9,502 bases of DNA from Proteiniphilum sp. (lineage in GTDB: Bacteria; Bacteroidota; Bacteroidia; Bacteroidales; Dysgonomonadaceae): positions 1-9,502 of the forward strand of contig JAIRSV010000131.1 of the NCBI GenBank assembly GCA_031255275.1. Reading direction: 5' to 3'. The notes under the pieces were generated by a model that worked only from the letters and a program-made list of their open reading frames with translations, was not told where the DNA came from and searched no databases. The first letter of the stretch is position 1; each line of letters begins with the position of its first letter. Shown here piece after piece: positions 1-6,117 of this stretch. Made by a program: the position numbers and the translations under genes.

Positions 1-126
1 GGATGGCAGGGCGCCTGCCGGCAGTACCCGGATCTGCGTCACGGGCTGAATATCGTGAAGGGAGACGTCGTGTTCAAAAACGTGGCCGACTCGCTGAACC
101 TGCCCTGCGCGACGCTGACACTGTAA
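1..126 (+). CDS. ald: Alanine dehydrogenase, C-terminal fragment (5' truncated by window)
   Basis: Frame 1 is open from the first base to TAA at 124-126 and gives 41 residues. The segment with YPDLRHGLNIVKGDVVF followed by KNVADSL resembles the C-terminal end of alanine dehydrogenases, where Bacillus Ald has ALRAGLNTANGHVTYEAVA. The family catalyses the NAD-dependent, reversible deamination of L-alanine to pyruvate and ammonia in the cytoplasm. Only the last helix and strand are visible, so no catalytic or nucleotide-binding residue can be checked. The related NAD(P) transhydrogenase alpha subunit is less likely, because the protein ends here with no membrane segment. A perfect terminator follows 34 nt after the stop, so this is the last gene of its transcript. 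The assignment rests on a short match recalled from memory. Confidence 0.6.
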   Translation, partial: GWQGACRQYPDLRHGLNIVKGDVVFKNVADSLNLPCATLTL

Positions 127-127
127 G

Positions 128-139
128 TTCCGGCCGGAA
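128..139. other. 12-bp perfect palindrome just after the ald stop
   Basis: TTCCGGCCGGAA is its own reverse complement and begins 1 nt after the stop codon of the upstream gene. It could be an operator-like site or a chance GC palindrome. Nothing else supports a role, and it is separate from the terminator that follows. Confidence 0.25.
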
Positions 140-160
140 TTTACGGACGGGACAAAAGAC

Positions 161-208
161 ATCCGGGGAATTTTCACTCACTAATGAAAATTCCCCGGAT
201 TTTTTTTT
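161..208 (+). terminator. Strong rho-independent terminator after ald
   Basis: A 14-bp perfect inverted repeat (ATCCGGGGAATTTT at 161-174, its complement at 187-200) encloses a 12-nt loop and is followed at once by a run of T through 208. The stem carries an A-tract on its 5' flank side as well, but the G+C core and long T-run favour termination of + strand transcripts. It separates the upstream gene from the DUF3467 gene. Confidence 0.93.
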
Positions 209-290
209 GGGAGGAAGAAAAAAATGTTTTCCTTTGCCTGTCACAGTATTTAAATATTTATAAAAAAACCTCGGTTTATAATTATTTACG

Positions 291-599
291 ATGGAAAATT
301 TCAGTAAAAACAGCGAAATACAAATTGAGTTAAGCGATGAAGTTGCTCAGGGAACCTATTCCAATCTGGCAATCATCTCACACTCCCTGTCAGAGTTTGT
401 CATCGACTTTGTCCGTATCGTACCGGGCGTGGTCAAGGCGAAAGTCAAGTCAAGAATCATCCTTACGCCCGAACATGCGAAAAGGCTGCTGATGGCCCTG
501 AATGACAATATAGACAAGTTTGAACAGCAGAACGGACAGATCAGAGTCCGTAACGATGCAGGCTTTCCGCCGCCTGTGGGCGGGATAGGACTGGCCTGA
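291..599 (+). CDS. DUF3467 domain protein
   Basis: This 102-residue protein matches the DUF3467 family across nearly its whole length. The characteristic core is IQIELSDEVAQGTYSNLAII (about residues 11-30), followed by SEFVIDFVRIVPG and then KVKSRIILTPEHAKRLLMAL. The family is common in Bacteroidetes as small soluble proteins of unknown function; I infer a cytoplasmic location because there is no signal peptide or membrane segment. The C-terminus is a Pro/Gly-rich tail (PPPVGGIGLA). The ATG at 291 gives the expected family N-terminus. The upstream region is AT-rich with no Shine-Dalgarno sequence. A TTTG at 233-236 could be a -33 element, but no good TAnnTTTG follows it. The gene sits after a terminator, so it probably has its own promoter. 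It may be co-transcribed with the small ORF and cydA downstream, because no terminator separates them. Confidence 0.9.
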   Translation: MENFSKNSEIQIELSDEVAQGTYSNLAIISHSLSEFVIDFVRIVPGVVKAKVKSRIILTPEHAKRLLMALNDNIDKFEQQNGQIRVRNDAGFPPPVGGIGLA

Positions 600-601
600 G
601 T

Positions 602-748
602 ATGTGTAAACGCTTTGAACGCTTATTGCAGTCTCAATCACGGGGAAGAGGGAGGAAACAGGCAAAAAGGCTTACCCGCCTGCACAAACAGGAAAAGTGT
701 CGTAAGCATAACGCTGATTCTGCAAAAGAAGCGCTCTCTGTTGAATAA
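602..748 (+). CDS. Possible 48-residue basic protein, unrecognised
   Basis: An ATG two nt after the DUF3467 stop opens a 48-codon frame ending in TAA at 746-748, 23 nt before cydA. The product would be very basic, with 15 Lys/Arg residues, two cysteines (C2, C33) and an RGRGRK stretch near residues 14-19. It has no membrane segment or signal peptide. In favour of coding is the tight spacing to the upstream stop, which suggests translational coupling, and the way it fills most of the gap before cydA. Against it are its short length, codons such as AGA, AGG and GGA that neighbouring genes use less, and no family that I recognise. It could equally be untranslated leader of cydAB. A basic peptide of this type could bind RNA, but that is a guess. 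Confidence 0.33.
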   Translation: MCKRFERLLQSQSRGRGRKQAKRLTRLHKQEKCRKHNADSAKEALSVE

Positions 749-771
749 TCAAAATTAAATATTTGAGATTT

Positions 772-2334
772 ATGGATCTGTTAAGTATGTCTACAGTCAA
801 CTGGTCGAGGGCTCAATTCGCCCTCACGGCCGGTTATCACTGGGTATTTGTCCCGCTCACCATAGGCCTGGCGTTTATCATGGCCATAATGGAAACCGTG
901 TATGTGAAGACGGGGGACGTAAAATGGAAAAATGTCACCAGGTTCTGGCAGAAGATTTTCGGCATAAACTTCGCCATCGGCATAGCCACGGGCCTTATCA
1001 TGGAGTTCCAGTTCGGCACCAACTGGTCAAACTACAGCTGGTTTGTGGGAGACATCTTCGGAGCCCCCCTTGCCATCGAAGGAATCCTCGCATTCTTTAT
1101 GGAAGCCACATTTATATCCATCATGTTTTTCGGATGGAACAGGGTAGGCCCCAGGATGCACCTGGCCTCCACCTGGCTGGTATTTGCGGGCGTCACCCTG
1201 TCCGCGTTCTGGATACTGGTTGCCAACGCATGGATGCAATACCCCGTCGGGATGGAATTCAATCCCGAAACGGTGCGGAACGAAATGGTCGATTTCCGGG
1301 CCGTAGTACTTTCGCCCGTAGCGTGCAACAAATTCCTTCACGCCGTATTCTCCTGCTGGTCCGTTTCGGCCGGTTTCGTCGCAGGCGTCTCCTCGTGGTA
1401 TCTGCTCAAGAAGCGGCACGAAGAGTTTGCCCTGAAGAGCATCCGACTCAGCGCCCTGACAGGGCTGGTCGCCTTTGTCATGCTGGCGGTTACCGGCGAC
1501 GGTTCGGCCTACGAAGTATCGCAGAAGCAGCCGATGAAGCTGGCGGCGATGGAAGGCCTTTATGAAGGAAAAGAGGGCGCCGGCCTGGTAGCCGTCGGAA
1601 TGCTGAACCCTGCCAAACGGGCTTATAACGACGGTGTGGATCCCTTTATCTTCAAGCTGGAGATACCCAAACTTTTGTCGTTTCTGGGTTACAGGAACCT
1701 GAACGCCTTCGTTCCGGGGATCAAAGACCTTGTGGACGGAGGGTATACGCTTCGGGACGGATCGGCCGCCCTCTCGTTCGACGAGAAAAAGGCGCGCGGA
1801 AAGATCGCCATTCAGGCGCTGGCCGACTATCAGACCGCCGTGAAGGAGGGACGCGACACTGATGCGGCCAATCACGAAACCATTCTCGAAGAAAATTACG
1901 CATACTTCGGATACGGCTACCTCGACACCGAAAAGGAGCTGATTCCCAACGTCCCCCTCACCTTCTACAGCTTCCGCCTCATGGTGATTATCGGATGCTA
2001 TTCCATCCTGCTTTTCGCGATACTCCTCTATTTCGCCTGCCGGAAGGAGGTACGCAACAGGAAATGGCTGCAGTACGTAACCCTGTGGAGCATCCCCCTG
2101 CCCATCATCGCCGGACAGCTGGGATGGCTGGTGGCCGAAATGGGACGGCAGCCGTGGACTATCCAGGACATCCTGCCGATACAGGTAGCCACCTCAGCCG
2201 TATCGTCCGGCAACATCATCGCCACATTCATCCTCTTCACGCTGCTGTTCACGGGGATGCTCGCGGCGGAAGCGACTATTCTGGTAAAGCAGATAAGGAA
2301 GGGGCCGGATCCCCTTTCCGGAGAGAAGGCCTGA
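772..2334 (+). CDS. cydA: Cytochrome bd ubiquinol/menaquinol oxidase subunit I
   Basis: CydA is the haem-bearing subunit of cytochrome bd, a membrane terminal oxidase that takes electrons from quinol and reduces O2 to water with high affinity. The frame starting at ATG 772 gives 520 residues, close to the roughly 520 of E. coli CydA. Expected ligands are present: H23 (E. coli H19, in ALTAGYHW), H190 (E. coli H186, in NKFLHAVF), M404 (E. coli M393) and E456 (E. coli E445) in AEMGRQPW. The acidic pair E103 and E111 is kept in the GDIFGAPLAIEG region, as are quinol-site residues K256 and E261 in KLAAMEG. The Q-loop is the short type. There are about nine hydrophobic segments. I chose ATG 772 over an in-frame TTG at 763 because it matches the family N-terminus; ATG 787 is also possible. 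AATATTTG at 758-765 is one base from the Bacteroidetes -7 consensus, but would start transcription almost at the ATG, so I do not call it. cydB follows after 39 nt. Confidence 0.97.
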   Translation: MDLLSMSTVNWSRAQFALTAGYHWVFVPLTIGLAFIMAIMETVYVKTGDVKWKNVTRFWQKIFGINFAIGIATGLIMEFQFGTNWSNYSWFVGDIFGAPLAIEGILAFFMEATFISIMFFGWNRVGPRMHLASTWLVFAGVTLSAFWILVANAWMQYPVGMEFNPETVRNEMVDFRAVVLSPVACNKFLHAVFSCWSVSAGFVAGVSSWYLLKKRHEEFALKSIRLSALTGLVAFVMLAVTGDGSAYEVSQKQPMKLAAMEGLYEGKEGAGLVAVGMLNPAKRAYNDGVDPFIFKLEIPKLLSFLGYRNLNAFVPGIKDLVDGGYTLRDGSAALSFDEKKARGKIAIQALADYQTAVKEGRDTDAANHETILEENYAYFGYGYLDTEKELIPNVPLTFYSFRLMVIIGCYSILLFAILLYFACRKEVRNRKWLQYVTLWSIPLPIIAGQLGWLVAEMGRQPWTIQDILPIQVATSAVSSGNIIATFILFTLLFTGMLAAEATILVKQIRKGPDPLSGEKA

Positions 2335-2373
2335 TTTTTACTGCATGGTTAAACAGACTAAAAGACAATAACA

Positions 2374-3528
2374 ATGATAACTTACGACTTTTTACTGAAA
2401 TACTGGTGGTTTGTAATGTCCCTTCTCGGCGGGATACTGGTATTCCTGCTATTCGTGCAGGGCGGCCAGTCCATGCTGAACTCCCTCGCGAAGAAGGAGG
2501 ATGAGAAAAAACTTCTCATCAACGCCCTCGGGCGCAAGTGGGAATACACCTTCACCACGCTGGTCACTTTCGGCGGCGCCTTCTTTGCGTCGTTCCCCCT
2601 GTTCTATTCCACCAGTTTCGGCGGCGCCTACTGGGCATGGATGATTTTGCTGTTCTGCTTCGTACTGCAGACCATCTCCTACGAATATCAGTCGAAACCG
2701 GGAAATATTTTCGGCCCGAAGACCTACCGCGCCTTCCTTTTCATCAACGGCGTACTGGGCACATTCCTGGTAGGCGTAGTGGTAGCCAGCTTCTTCACCG
2801 GATCCGAGTTCACGGTAGCCAAAGGGAATATTACCGGACTGGGCGTAACCGGCACAACCATCAGCCGGTGGCAGAACCCGCTGCACGGACTCGAACTGCT
2901 GGCCAGCGCGAGGAACCTGTGTCTGGGATTCGCCATACTCTTCCTGACCCGCACGATGGCCTGCCTCTTCTTTGTGAACAGGCTCGACCACGAGGCACTC
3001 GAAAAGAGATCGCGCAAATTTACCCTGTACAACGGGGTAGCCTTTGTAATCTTCTTCCTGCTCTTCCTGATCCGGACGCTGCTGTCCGAAGGATACGCCG
3101 TGAATCCCGACACGAAGCTGGTATATATGGAGAAGATGAAATATCTGCACAACTTTATTGATATGCCGCTCATCCCGGTTTTTTTCGTGTCGGGCGTACT
3201 GGCAGTGCTGTACGGCATTTTCGGCACGACATTCAAGCCGGGTTTCAGGAAGGGAATCTGGTTTGCCGGCGCGGGAACAGTTGTCACCGTGACCATGCTC
3301 CTGCTGGTTGCCGGCTATAACAATACCGCATACTATCCCTCGTCTGCAGACCTTCAGAGTTCGCTCACGCTGCAAAACTCCTCATCGAGTCACTACACCC
3401 TTTCGGCGATGGCAGTCGTCTCGCTCCTCATACCGTTTGTGCTGGCCTACATATTCTACGCCTGGCGGGCGCTGGAGAAAAAAAGACTGAGCCCGGACGA
3501 CCTGGAATCGGACGGACATGCTTATTAA
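2374..3528 (+). CDS. cydB: Cytochrome bd oxidase subunit II
   Basis: CydB is the partner of CydA in the membrane oxidase complex. The 384-residue length fits the family (379 in E. coli). The N-terminal YxxLxxxWW pattern (WW at 11-12) and KWE followed by TLVTFGGAFFASFPLFY (about 55-79) are recognisable, and hydrophobic helices alternate to the end. The C-terminus, with AGYNNTAYYPS near residue 310 and then AYIFYAWRALEKK, is the form I know from Bacteroides. In place of the E. coli DGFD motif the protein has QGGQ (29-32). E. coli D58 is matched by E57, so one acidic position of the proton path is kept. It forms an operon with cydA and is followed by an intrinsic terminator. No CydX-like small membrane peptide is visible downstream. 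Confidence 0.96.
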   Translation: MITYDFLLKYWWFVMSLLGGILVFLLFVQGGQSMLNSLAKKEDEKKLLINALGRKWEYTFTTLVTFGGAFFASFPLFYSTSFGGAYWAWMILLFCFVLQTISYEYQSKPGNIFGPKTYRAFLFINGVLGTFLVGVVVASFFTGSEFTVAKGNITGLGVTGTTISRWQNPLHGLELLASARNLCLGFAILFLTRTMACLFFVNRLDHEALEKRSRKFTLYNGVAFVIFFLLFLIRTLLSEGYAVNPDTKLVYMEKMKYLHNFIDMPLIPVFFVSGVLAVLYGIFGTTFKPGFRKGIWFAGAGTVVTVTMLLLVAGYNNTAYYPSSADLQSSLTLQNSSSSHYTLSAMAVVSLLIPFVLAYIFYAWRALEKKRLSPDDLESDGHAY

Positions 3529-3569
3529 CACATATAGCGTTGTTTTCCATAGATAGATTGTTGATGTGT

Positions 3570-3606
3570 AAATGAGGATACGGAGGTGCTGTATCCTCAT
3601 TTTTTT
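3570..3606 (+). terminator. Rho-independent terminator of cydAB
   Basis: A 12-bp inverted repeat, AAATGAGGATAC paired with GTATCCTCATTT, encloses the 9-nt loop at 3582-3590 and ends in a T run to 3606. It lies about 40 nt after the cydB stop and marks the end of the cydAB transcript. Confidence 0.92.
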
Positions 3607-3623
3607 CATTACCCCGACCGGCG

Positions 3624-3671
3624 CCCGGAGCGCTCATTCCGGGAAATGGATCATTCATTTCCGTTCGGGAA
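3624..3671. other. Two overlapping, mutually exclusive hairpins in the cydB to lipoprotein spacer
   Basis: CCCGGA (3624-3629) pairs with TCCGGG (3638-3643) around an 8-nt loop. GGAAATG (3642-3648) pairs with CATTTCC (3656-3662) around a 7-nt loop, and can be extended by TTCC (3637-3640) with GGAA (3668-3671) across an internal bulge. The two stems share bases 3637-3643, so they cannot both form fully. There is no T run behind either. The element lies downstream of the cydAB terminator and about 85 nt upstream of the promoter at 3755, so it is outside both predicted transcripts. The remainder of the 3607-3790 spacer is AT-rich with no gene. Confidence 0.35.
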
Positions 3672-3754
3672 ACACACAGGACAGATCATCAATAAATTAT
3701 TTATCTTAATGTTAAAGTAAAACCCTCCGAAGCTGTTATTCCCGATAAAAAGTG

Positions 3755-3762
3755 TAATTTTG
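3755..3762 (+). promoter_or_regulatory. Bacteroidetes-type -7 promoter element for the lipoprotein-rsmG operon
   Basis: TAATTTTG matches the TAnnTTTG -7 consensus of the Bacteroidetes housekeeping sigma factor exactly. It ends 28 nt before the ATG at 3791, giving a short leader of roughly 20 nt. At the -33 position there is only TGTT (about 3734-3737) instead of a clean TTTG, so the upstream half is weak. Confidence 0.55.
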
Positions 3763-3790
3763 CCCTGTCATTTTAAAATTTTTCTTTCTT

Positions 3791-4675
3791 ATGGAGGCGT
3801 ATCACAGAAAATCGGTTCTCATGCTATCCCCGGTTATATTACTGTTCGTTATCACCTGCAGCCGGCAGGGCAGGCTCGGCACATCCAACGCAGAAAACAG
3901 CGTCAGGTTCGACACGGTCAGCCTGACAGCCCGTCACCACCTCGACGGGGATACGGCAAAGCCCTGCTGCAACATAAAGGTAAAATTCATCTACCCCGTG
4001 GGCAACGGCAAAGCCGTTCCGGACATGCTGCAGCAATTCTTTATCCGGAATACATTCGGAGCGCCGTATGACACTCTGACCCCTCCGGAAGCCGCGGATG
4101 CCTATGTGCGGAATTACATCGAAAACTATACCGCCGACGCCAAAACGTACCGGGACGACGAAACAGAAGACCCGGATGCCGATCACACCGGGCACCATCA
4201 CGGCGAAAGTTCCTTTTATTCGTATTACGAAGACCTGTCCGTCTCCATCGTGTATAACCGGCACGGAATTCTTTCGTTTCAGGTAAAGCAGTCCAACAAC
4301 AAAGGCGGAGCAGCCTCGTATGACTCGTTTCACAACTATGTACTGAACCTGCAGACAGGCAGGCAGGTGATGGAGAGTGACCTGTTCGACGCCGGATATG
4401 ACACCGCCCTTCAGCGCCTCATCATAGCCTCGCTGCTGGATCAGGCCAGGGTAAAGAGCGTGGAAGAGCTGGAAGACCTCGGCTTTTTCGGAGTGCGGGA
4501 GATCATACCCAACAGCAATTTCCTGCTGAACGGAGAAGGCATTATCTATATCTATAACAAGGGTGAATATTCAGCCTACCAGCTGGACGCCCCCCAGGTC
4601 TTTATCCCCTACGAATTGATCCGCTCTCTGCTGAAGCAAAACAGTGTTGCCTCTCAAATAGCCGGTTTGCAGTGA
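3791..4675 (+). CDS. DUF4163/DUF3298 (RsiV-like) lipoprotein
   Basis: This 294-residue protein starts with a basic N-region and a hydrophobic core (about residues 9-22) ending in VITC. Cys23 is then the likely lipid-anchored residue, though Thr at -1 is less usual than Gly, Ala or Ser. Its layout follows Bacteroidetes DUF4163/DUF3298 proteins: a first beta-rich part from about residue 58 (CCNIKVKFIYPVG), then SIVYNRHGILSFQVKQ (152-167), then YVLNLQTGRQVMESDLF (183-199) and a C-terminal half ending in a predicted beta strand. The family is extracytoplasmic and includes the anti-sigma factor RsiV; most Bacteroidetes members have no proven function. A His/Asp/Glu-rich stretch at 122-139, including HTGHHHGE, looks like an insertion and might bind metal, which is inference. 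The stop overlaps the rsmG start (GTGA), so the two are probably translationally coupled. ATG 3821 is an alternative start, but it would shorten the signal peptide too far. Confidence 0.8.
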   Translation: MEAYHRKSVLMLSPVILLFVITCSRQGRLGTSNAENSVRFDTVSLTARHHLDGDTAKPCCNIKVKFIYPVGNGKAVPDMLQQFFIRNTFGAPYDTLTPPEAADAYVRNYIENYTADAKTYRDDETEDPDADHTGHHHGESSFYSYYEDLSVSIVYNRHGILSFQVKQSNNKGGAASYDSFHNYVLNLQTGRQVMESDLFDAGYDTALQRLIIASLLDQARVKSVEELEDLGFFGVREIIPNSNFLLNGEGIIYIYNKGEYSAYQLDAPQVFIPYELIRSLLKQNSVASQIAGLQ

Positions 4676-5295
4676 AGAGTCTCGAAACCTGTTTCCCGTC
4701 GCTCACCGCGGAACAAAGACAGCAGTTCGAAGCGCTGTCCGGCCTCTACGCCGAATGGAACGCCAAAATCAACGTAATTTCCCGAAAGGATATTCAAAAC
4801 CTCTATCCGCACCACATCCTGCACTCGCTGGCCATAGCGCGGTACATACGCTTCACGCCCGGATCCCTCATCCTGGACGCAGGAACCGGAGGCGGTTTCC
4901 CTGGCATACCTCTGGCCATATTCTTCCCCGACGTGCAGTTTGTGCTGCTCGACAGTACCGGCAAGAAGATACGGGTAGCGAAAGAGATTTCGGAGGCGAC
5001 GGGACTGAAGAACGTGGAAACGGTGCACGCCCGCGTGGAGGACGAAAAGAGAAAATTCCACTTTATAGTGAGCCGGGCAGTGATGCCGCTGCCTGAACTC
5101 GTAAGAGTCACGCGCAAAAACATTACCCGCGAACAGAGAAATGCACTGCCCAACGGCGTTATCTGTCTGAAGGGAGGAGATCTTTCGGCGGAACTGCACC
5201 CCTTCCGGCAGACGGCGGAAACGGTATCTCTTCAAGACTACTTTCCCCACCCGTTTTTCCGGACAAAGAAGCTGATATACGTGCCGCTAAGCTGA
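4672..5295 (+). CDS. rsmG: 16S rRNA (guanine-527-N7)-methyltransferase RsmG (GidB)
   Basis: RsmG transfers a methyl group from S-adenosylmethionine to N7 of G527 in 16S rRNA, acting on the small ribosomal subunit in the cytoplasm. The 207-residue length is normal (E. coli 207). The S-adenosylmethionine motif LDAGTGGGFPGIPLA lies at 68-82. It is preceded by the family segment WNAKINVISRKD (29-40) and HHILHSL (47-53). VLLDSTGKK (E. coli LLDSLGKR) follows, then VSRAVMPLPEL and LKGGDLSAEL. Translation starts at GTG 4672, overlapping the upstream lipoprotein stop by 4 nt. The family alignment does not support the start being much further downstream. Loss of rsmG in other bacteria gives low-level streptomycin resistance. 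The pairing with a DUF3298 lipoprotein gene is probably only a shared transcript. Confidence 0.95.
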   Translation: MKSLETCFPSLTAEQRQQFEALSGLYAEWNAKINVISRKDIQNLYPHHILHSLAIARYIRFTPGSLILDAGTGGGFPGIPLAIFFPDVQFVLLDSTGKKIRVAKEISEATGLKNVETVHARVEDEKRKFHFIVSRAVMPLPELVRVTRKNITREQRNALPNGVICLKGGDLSAELHPFRQTAETVSLQDYFPHPFFRTKKLIYVPLS

Positions 5296-5355
5296 CGAGA
5301 ATGATTTTGACCCCGAACGTCGGGACACAATAATATAAAGAATAGAAACAGAAGA

Positions 5356-6009
5356 ATGAATATAAAAATATTTGCGTTCAACCCGCTGGAAGTAAACACG
5401 TATGTGCTGTCGGACGAAACCGGAGAGTGCATCGTGATCGATCCCGCCTCCCTGTACGCCGGCGAAAGGGAACAGTTGCTCAGCTATCTTCAAGACAGCG
5501 GCTTCAAGGTAAGACACCTCCTGCTCACGCACCTGCACTTTGACCACGTCCCGGGCGTCAACCTGCTCGTCTCGCGCTTCGGCGCTCCGGCGTGGTGTCA
5601 CCCGGACGACCTCTTCCTGCTGGACAGCATGGCCGGACAGATGCAAGCCTTCTTCGGGCTGCCGGACGGAGGAGAAGCCGGTCATACGCCTGAAATCAGC
5701 GGCCGCCTGAGCGACGGAGATACGGTCACTTTCGGAAACCAGTCGATAAAGGTACTCCATACCCCGGGACACTCCCCCGGCAGCGTGATATATTATAACG
5801 AAGCCGAAGGCTGCCTATTCTCCGGCGACCTGCTTTTCCGCAGCGGAGTGGGACGAACGGATCTGCCCGGCGGAAGTTTCGGCGACCTGACAGACAGCTT
5901 GAAATCCAAAATATTTACCCTGCCCGACGCTACGGTGGTCTATCCCGGACACGGCCCCGCAACAACAGTCGGGTTCGAGAAAAGGAACAACCCCTTTGTC
6001 GGAAGATAA
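5356..6009 (+). CDS. Metallo-beta-lactamase-fold hydrolase (glyoxalase II / YcbL-like)
   Basis: This 217-residue protein is a compact metallo-beta-lactamase-fold hydrolase. The metal ligands are all present: TH59xH61xD63H64 (THLHFDHV), H139 in HTPGHSPGS, D158 in SGDLLF and H199 in YPGHGP. The set matches type II glyoxalase-like proteins of the YcbL group, which hydrolyse thioesters such as S-lactoylglutathione in some members. The true substrate cannot be read from the sequence, especially as Bacteroidales generally lack glutathione. There is no signal peptide, so it is probably cytoplasmic. The N-terminal FNPLEVNTYVL motif supports the ATG at 5356. The 60-nt spacer after rsmG carries a small 5-bp hairpin (CCCGA 5312-5316 with TCGGG 5320-5324) but no T run. 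Read-through from rsmG is therefore likely. Confidence 0.9.
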   Translation: MNIKIFAFNPLEVNTYVLSDETGECIVIDPASLYAGEREQLLSYLQDSGFKVRHLLLTHLHFDHVPGVNLLVSRFGAPAWCHPDDLFLLDSMAGQMQAFFGLPDGGEAGHTPEISGRLSDGDTVTFGNQSIKVLHTPGHSPGSVIYYNEAEGCLFSGDLLFRSGVGRTDLPGGSFGDLTDSLKSKIFTLPDATVVYPGHGPATTVGFEKRNNPFVGR

Positions 6010-6011
6010 AC

Positions 6012-6030
6012 CTGCACAGGAACTGTGCAG
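6012..6030. other. Perfect 8-bp hairpin right after the hydrolase stop
   Basis: CTGCACAG (6012-6019) pairs with CTGTGCAG (6023-6030) around a 3-nt loop, starting 2 nt after the stop of the hydrolase. There is no T run, so it is not a standard intrinsic terminator. It may protect the 3' end of the upstream message or act as a weak or rho-assisted stop. Confidence 0.5.
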
Positions 6031-6035
6031 CAGCC

Positions 6036-6081
6036 CCTCCGTCCGGCATCCGGAGTCATCCCTCTGCCATGCCGGAGGAGG
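6036..6081 (+). promoter_or_regulatory. Long hairpin with an alternative fold in the gcvP leader region
   Basis: CCTCC (6036-6040) plus TCCGGCAT (6042-6049) pair with ATGCCGGA (6069-6076) plus GGAGG (6077-6081), giving 13 bp with one bulged G and a 19-nt loop. An alternative small hairpin uses the same left arm: TCCGG (6042-6046) with CCGGA (6050-6054). The structure lies 36 nt before the gcvP ATG, and its right arm ends in GGAGG, a Shine-Dalgarno-like sequence that is too far from the start to serve it. It does not show the conserved core of the glycine riboswitch. A regulatory role is inference. Confidence 0.4.
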
Positions 6082-6117
6082 TGCGGAAATGATAAACAAT
6101 AACAGTTTAATTACATT

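Noticed and set aside
3..263. 86-codon + strand frame over the start of the window
   Set aside because: It overlaps the better supported ald end in another frame and runs through the intrinsic terminator at 161-208.
763..771. Upstream TTG start for cydA
   Set aside because: It adds only three residues not needed by the family alignment, and an ATG at 772 gives the expected N-terminus.
1027..1875. 282-codon - strand frame inside cydA
   Set aside because: It lies wholly within the clear cydA coding sequence and shows no protein family signature.
5311..5325. Terminator between rsmG and the hydrolase gene
   Set aside because: The stem is only 5 bp with a 3-nt loop and is followed by A-rich sequence with no T run.
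6010..6117. Glycine riboswitch upstream of gcvP
   Set aside because: The spacer is about 108 nt and has hairpins, but I do not see the conserved core of the known glycine aptamer.
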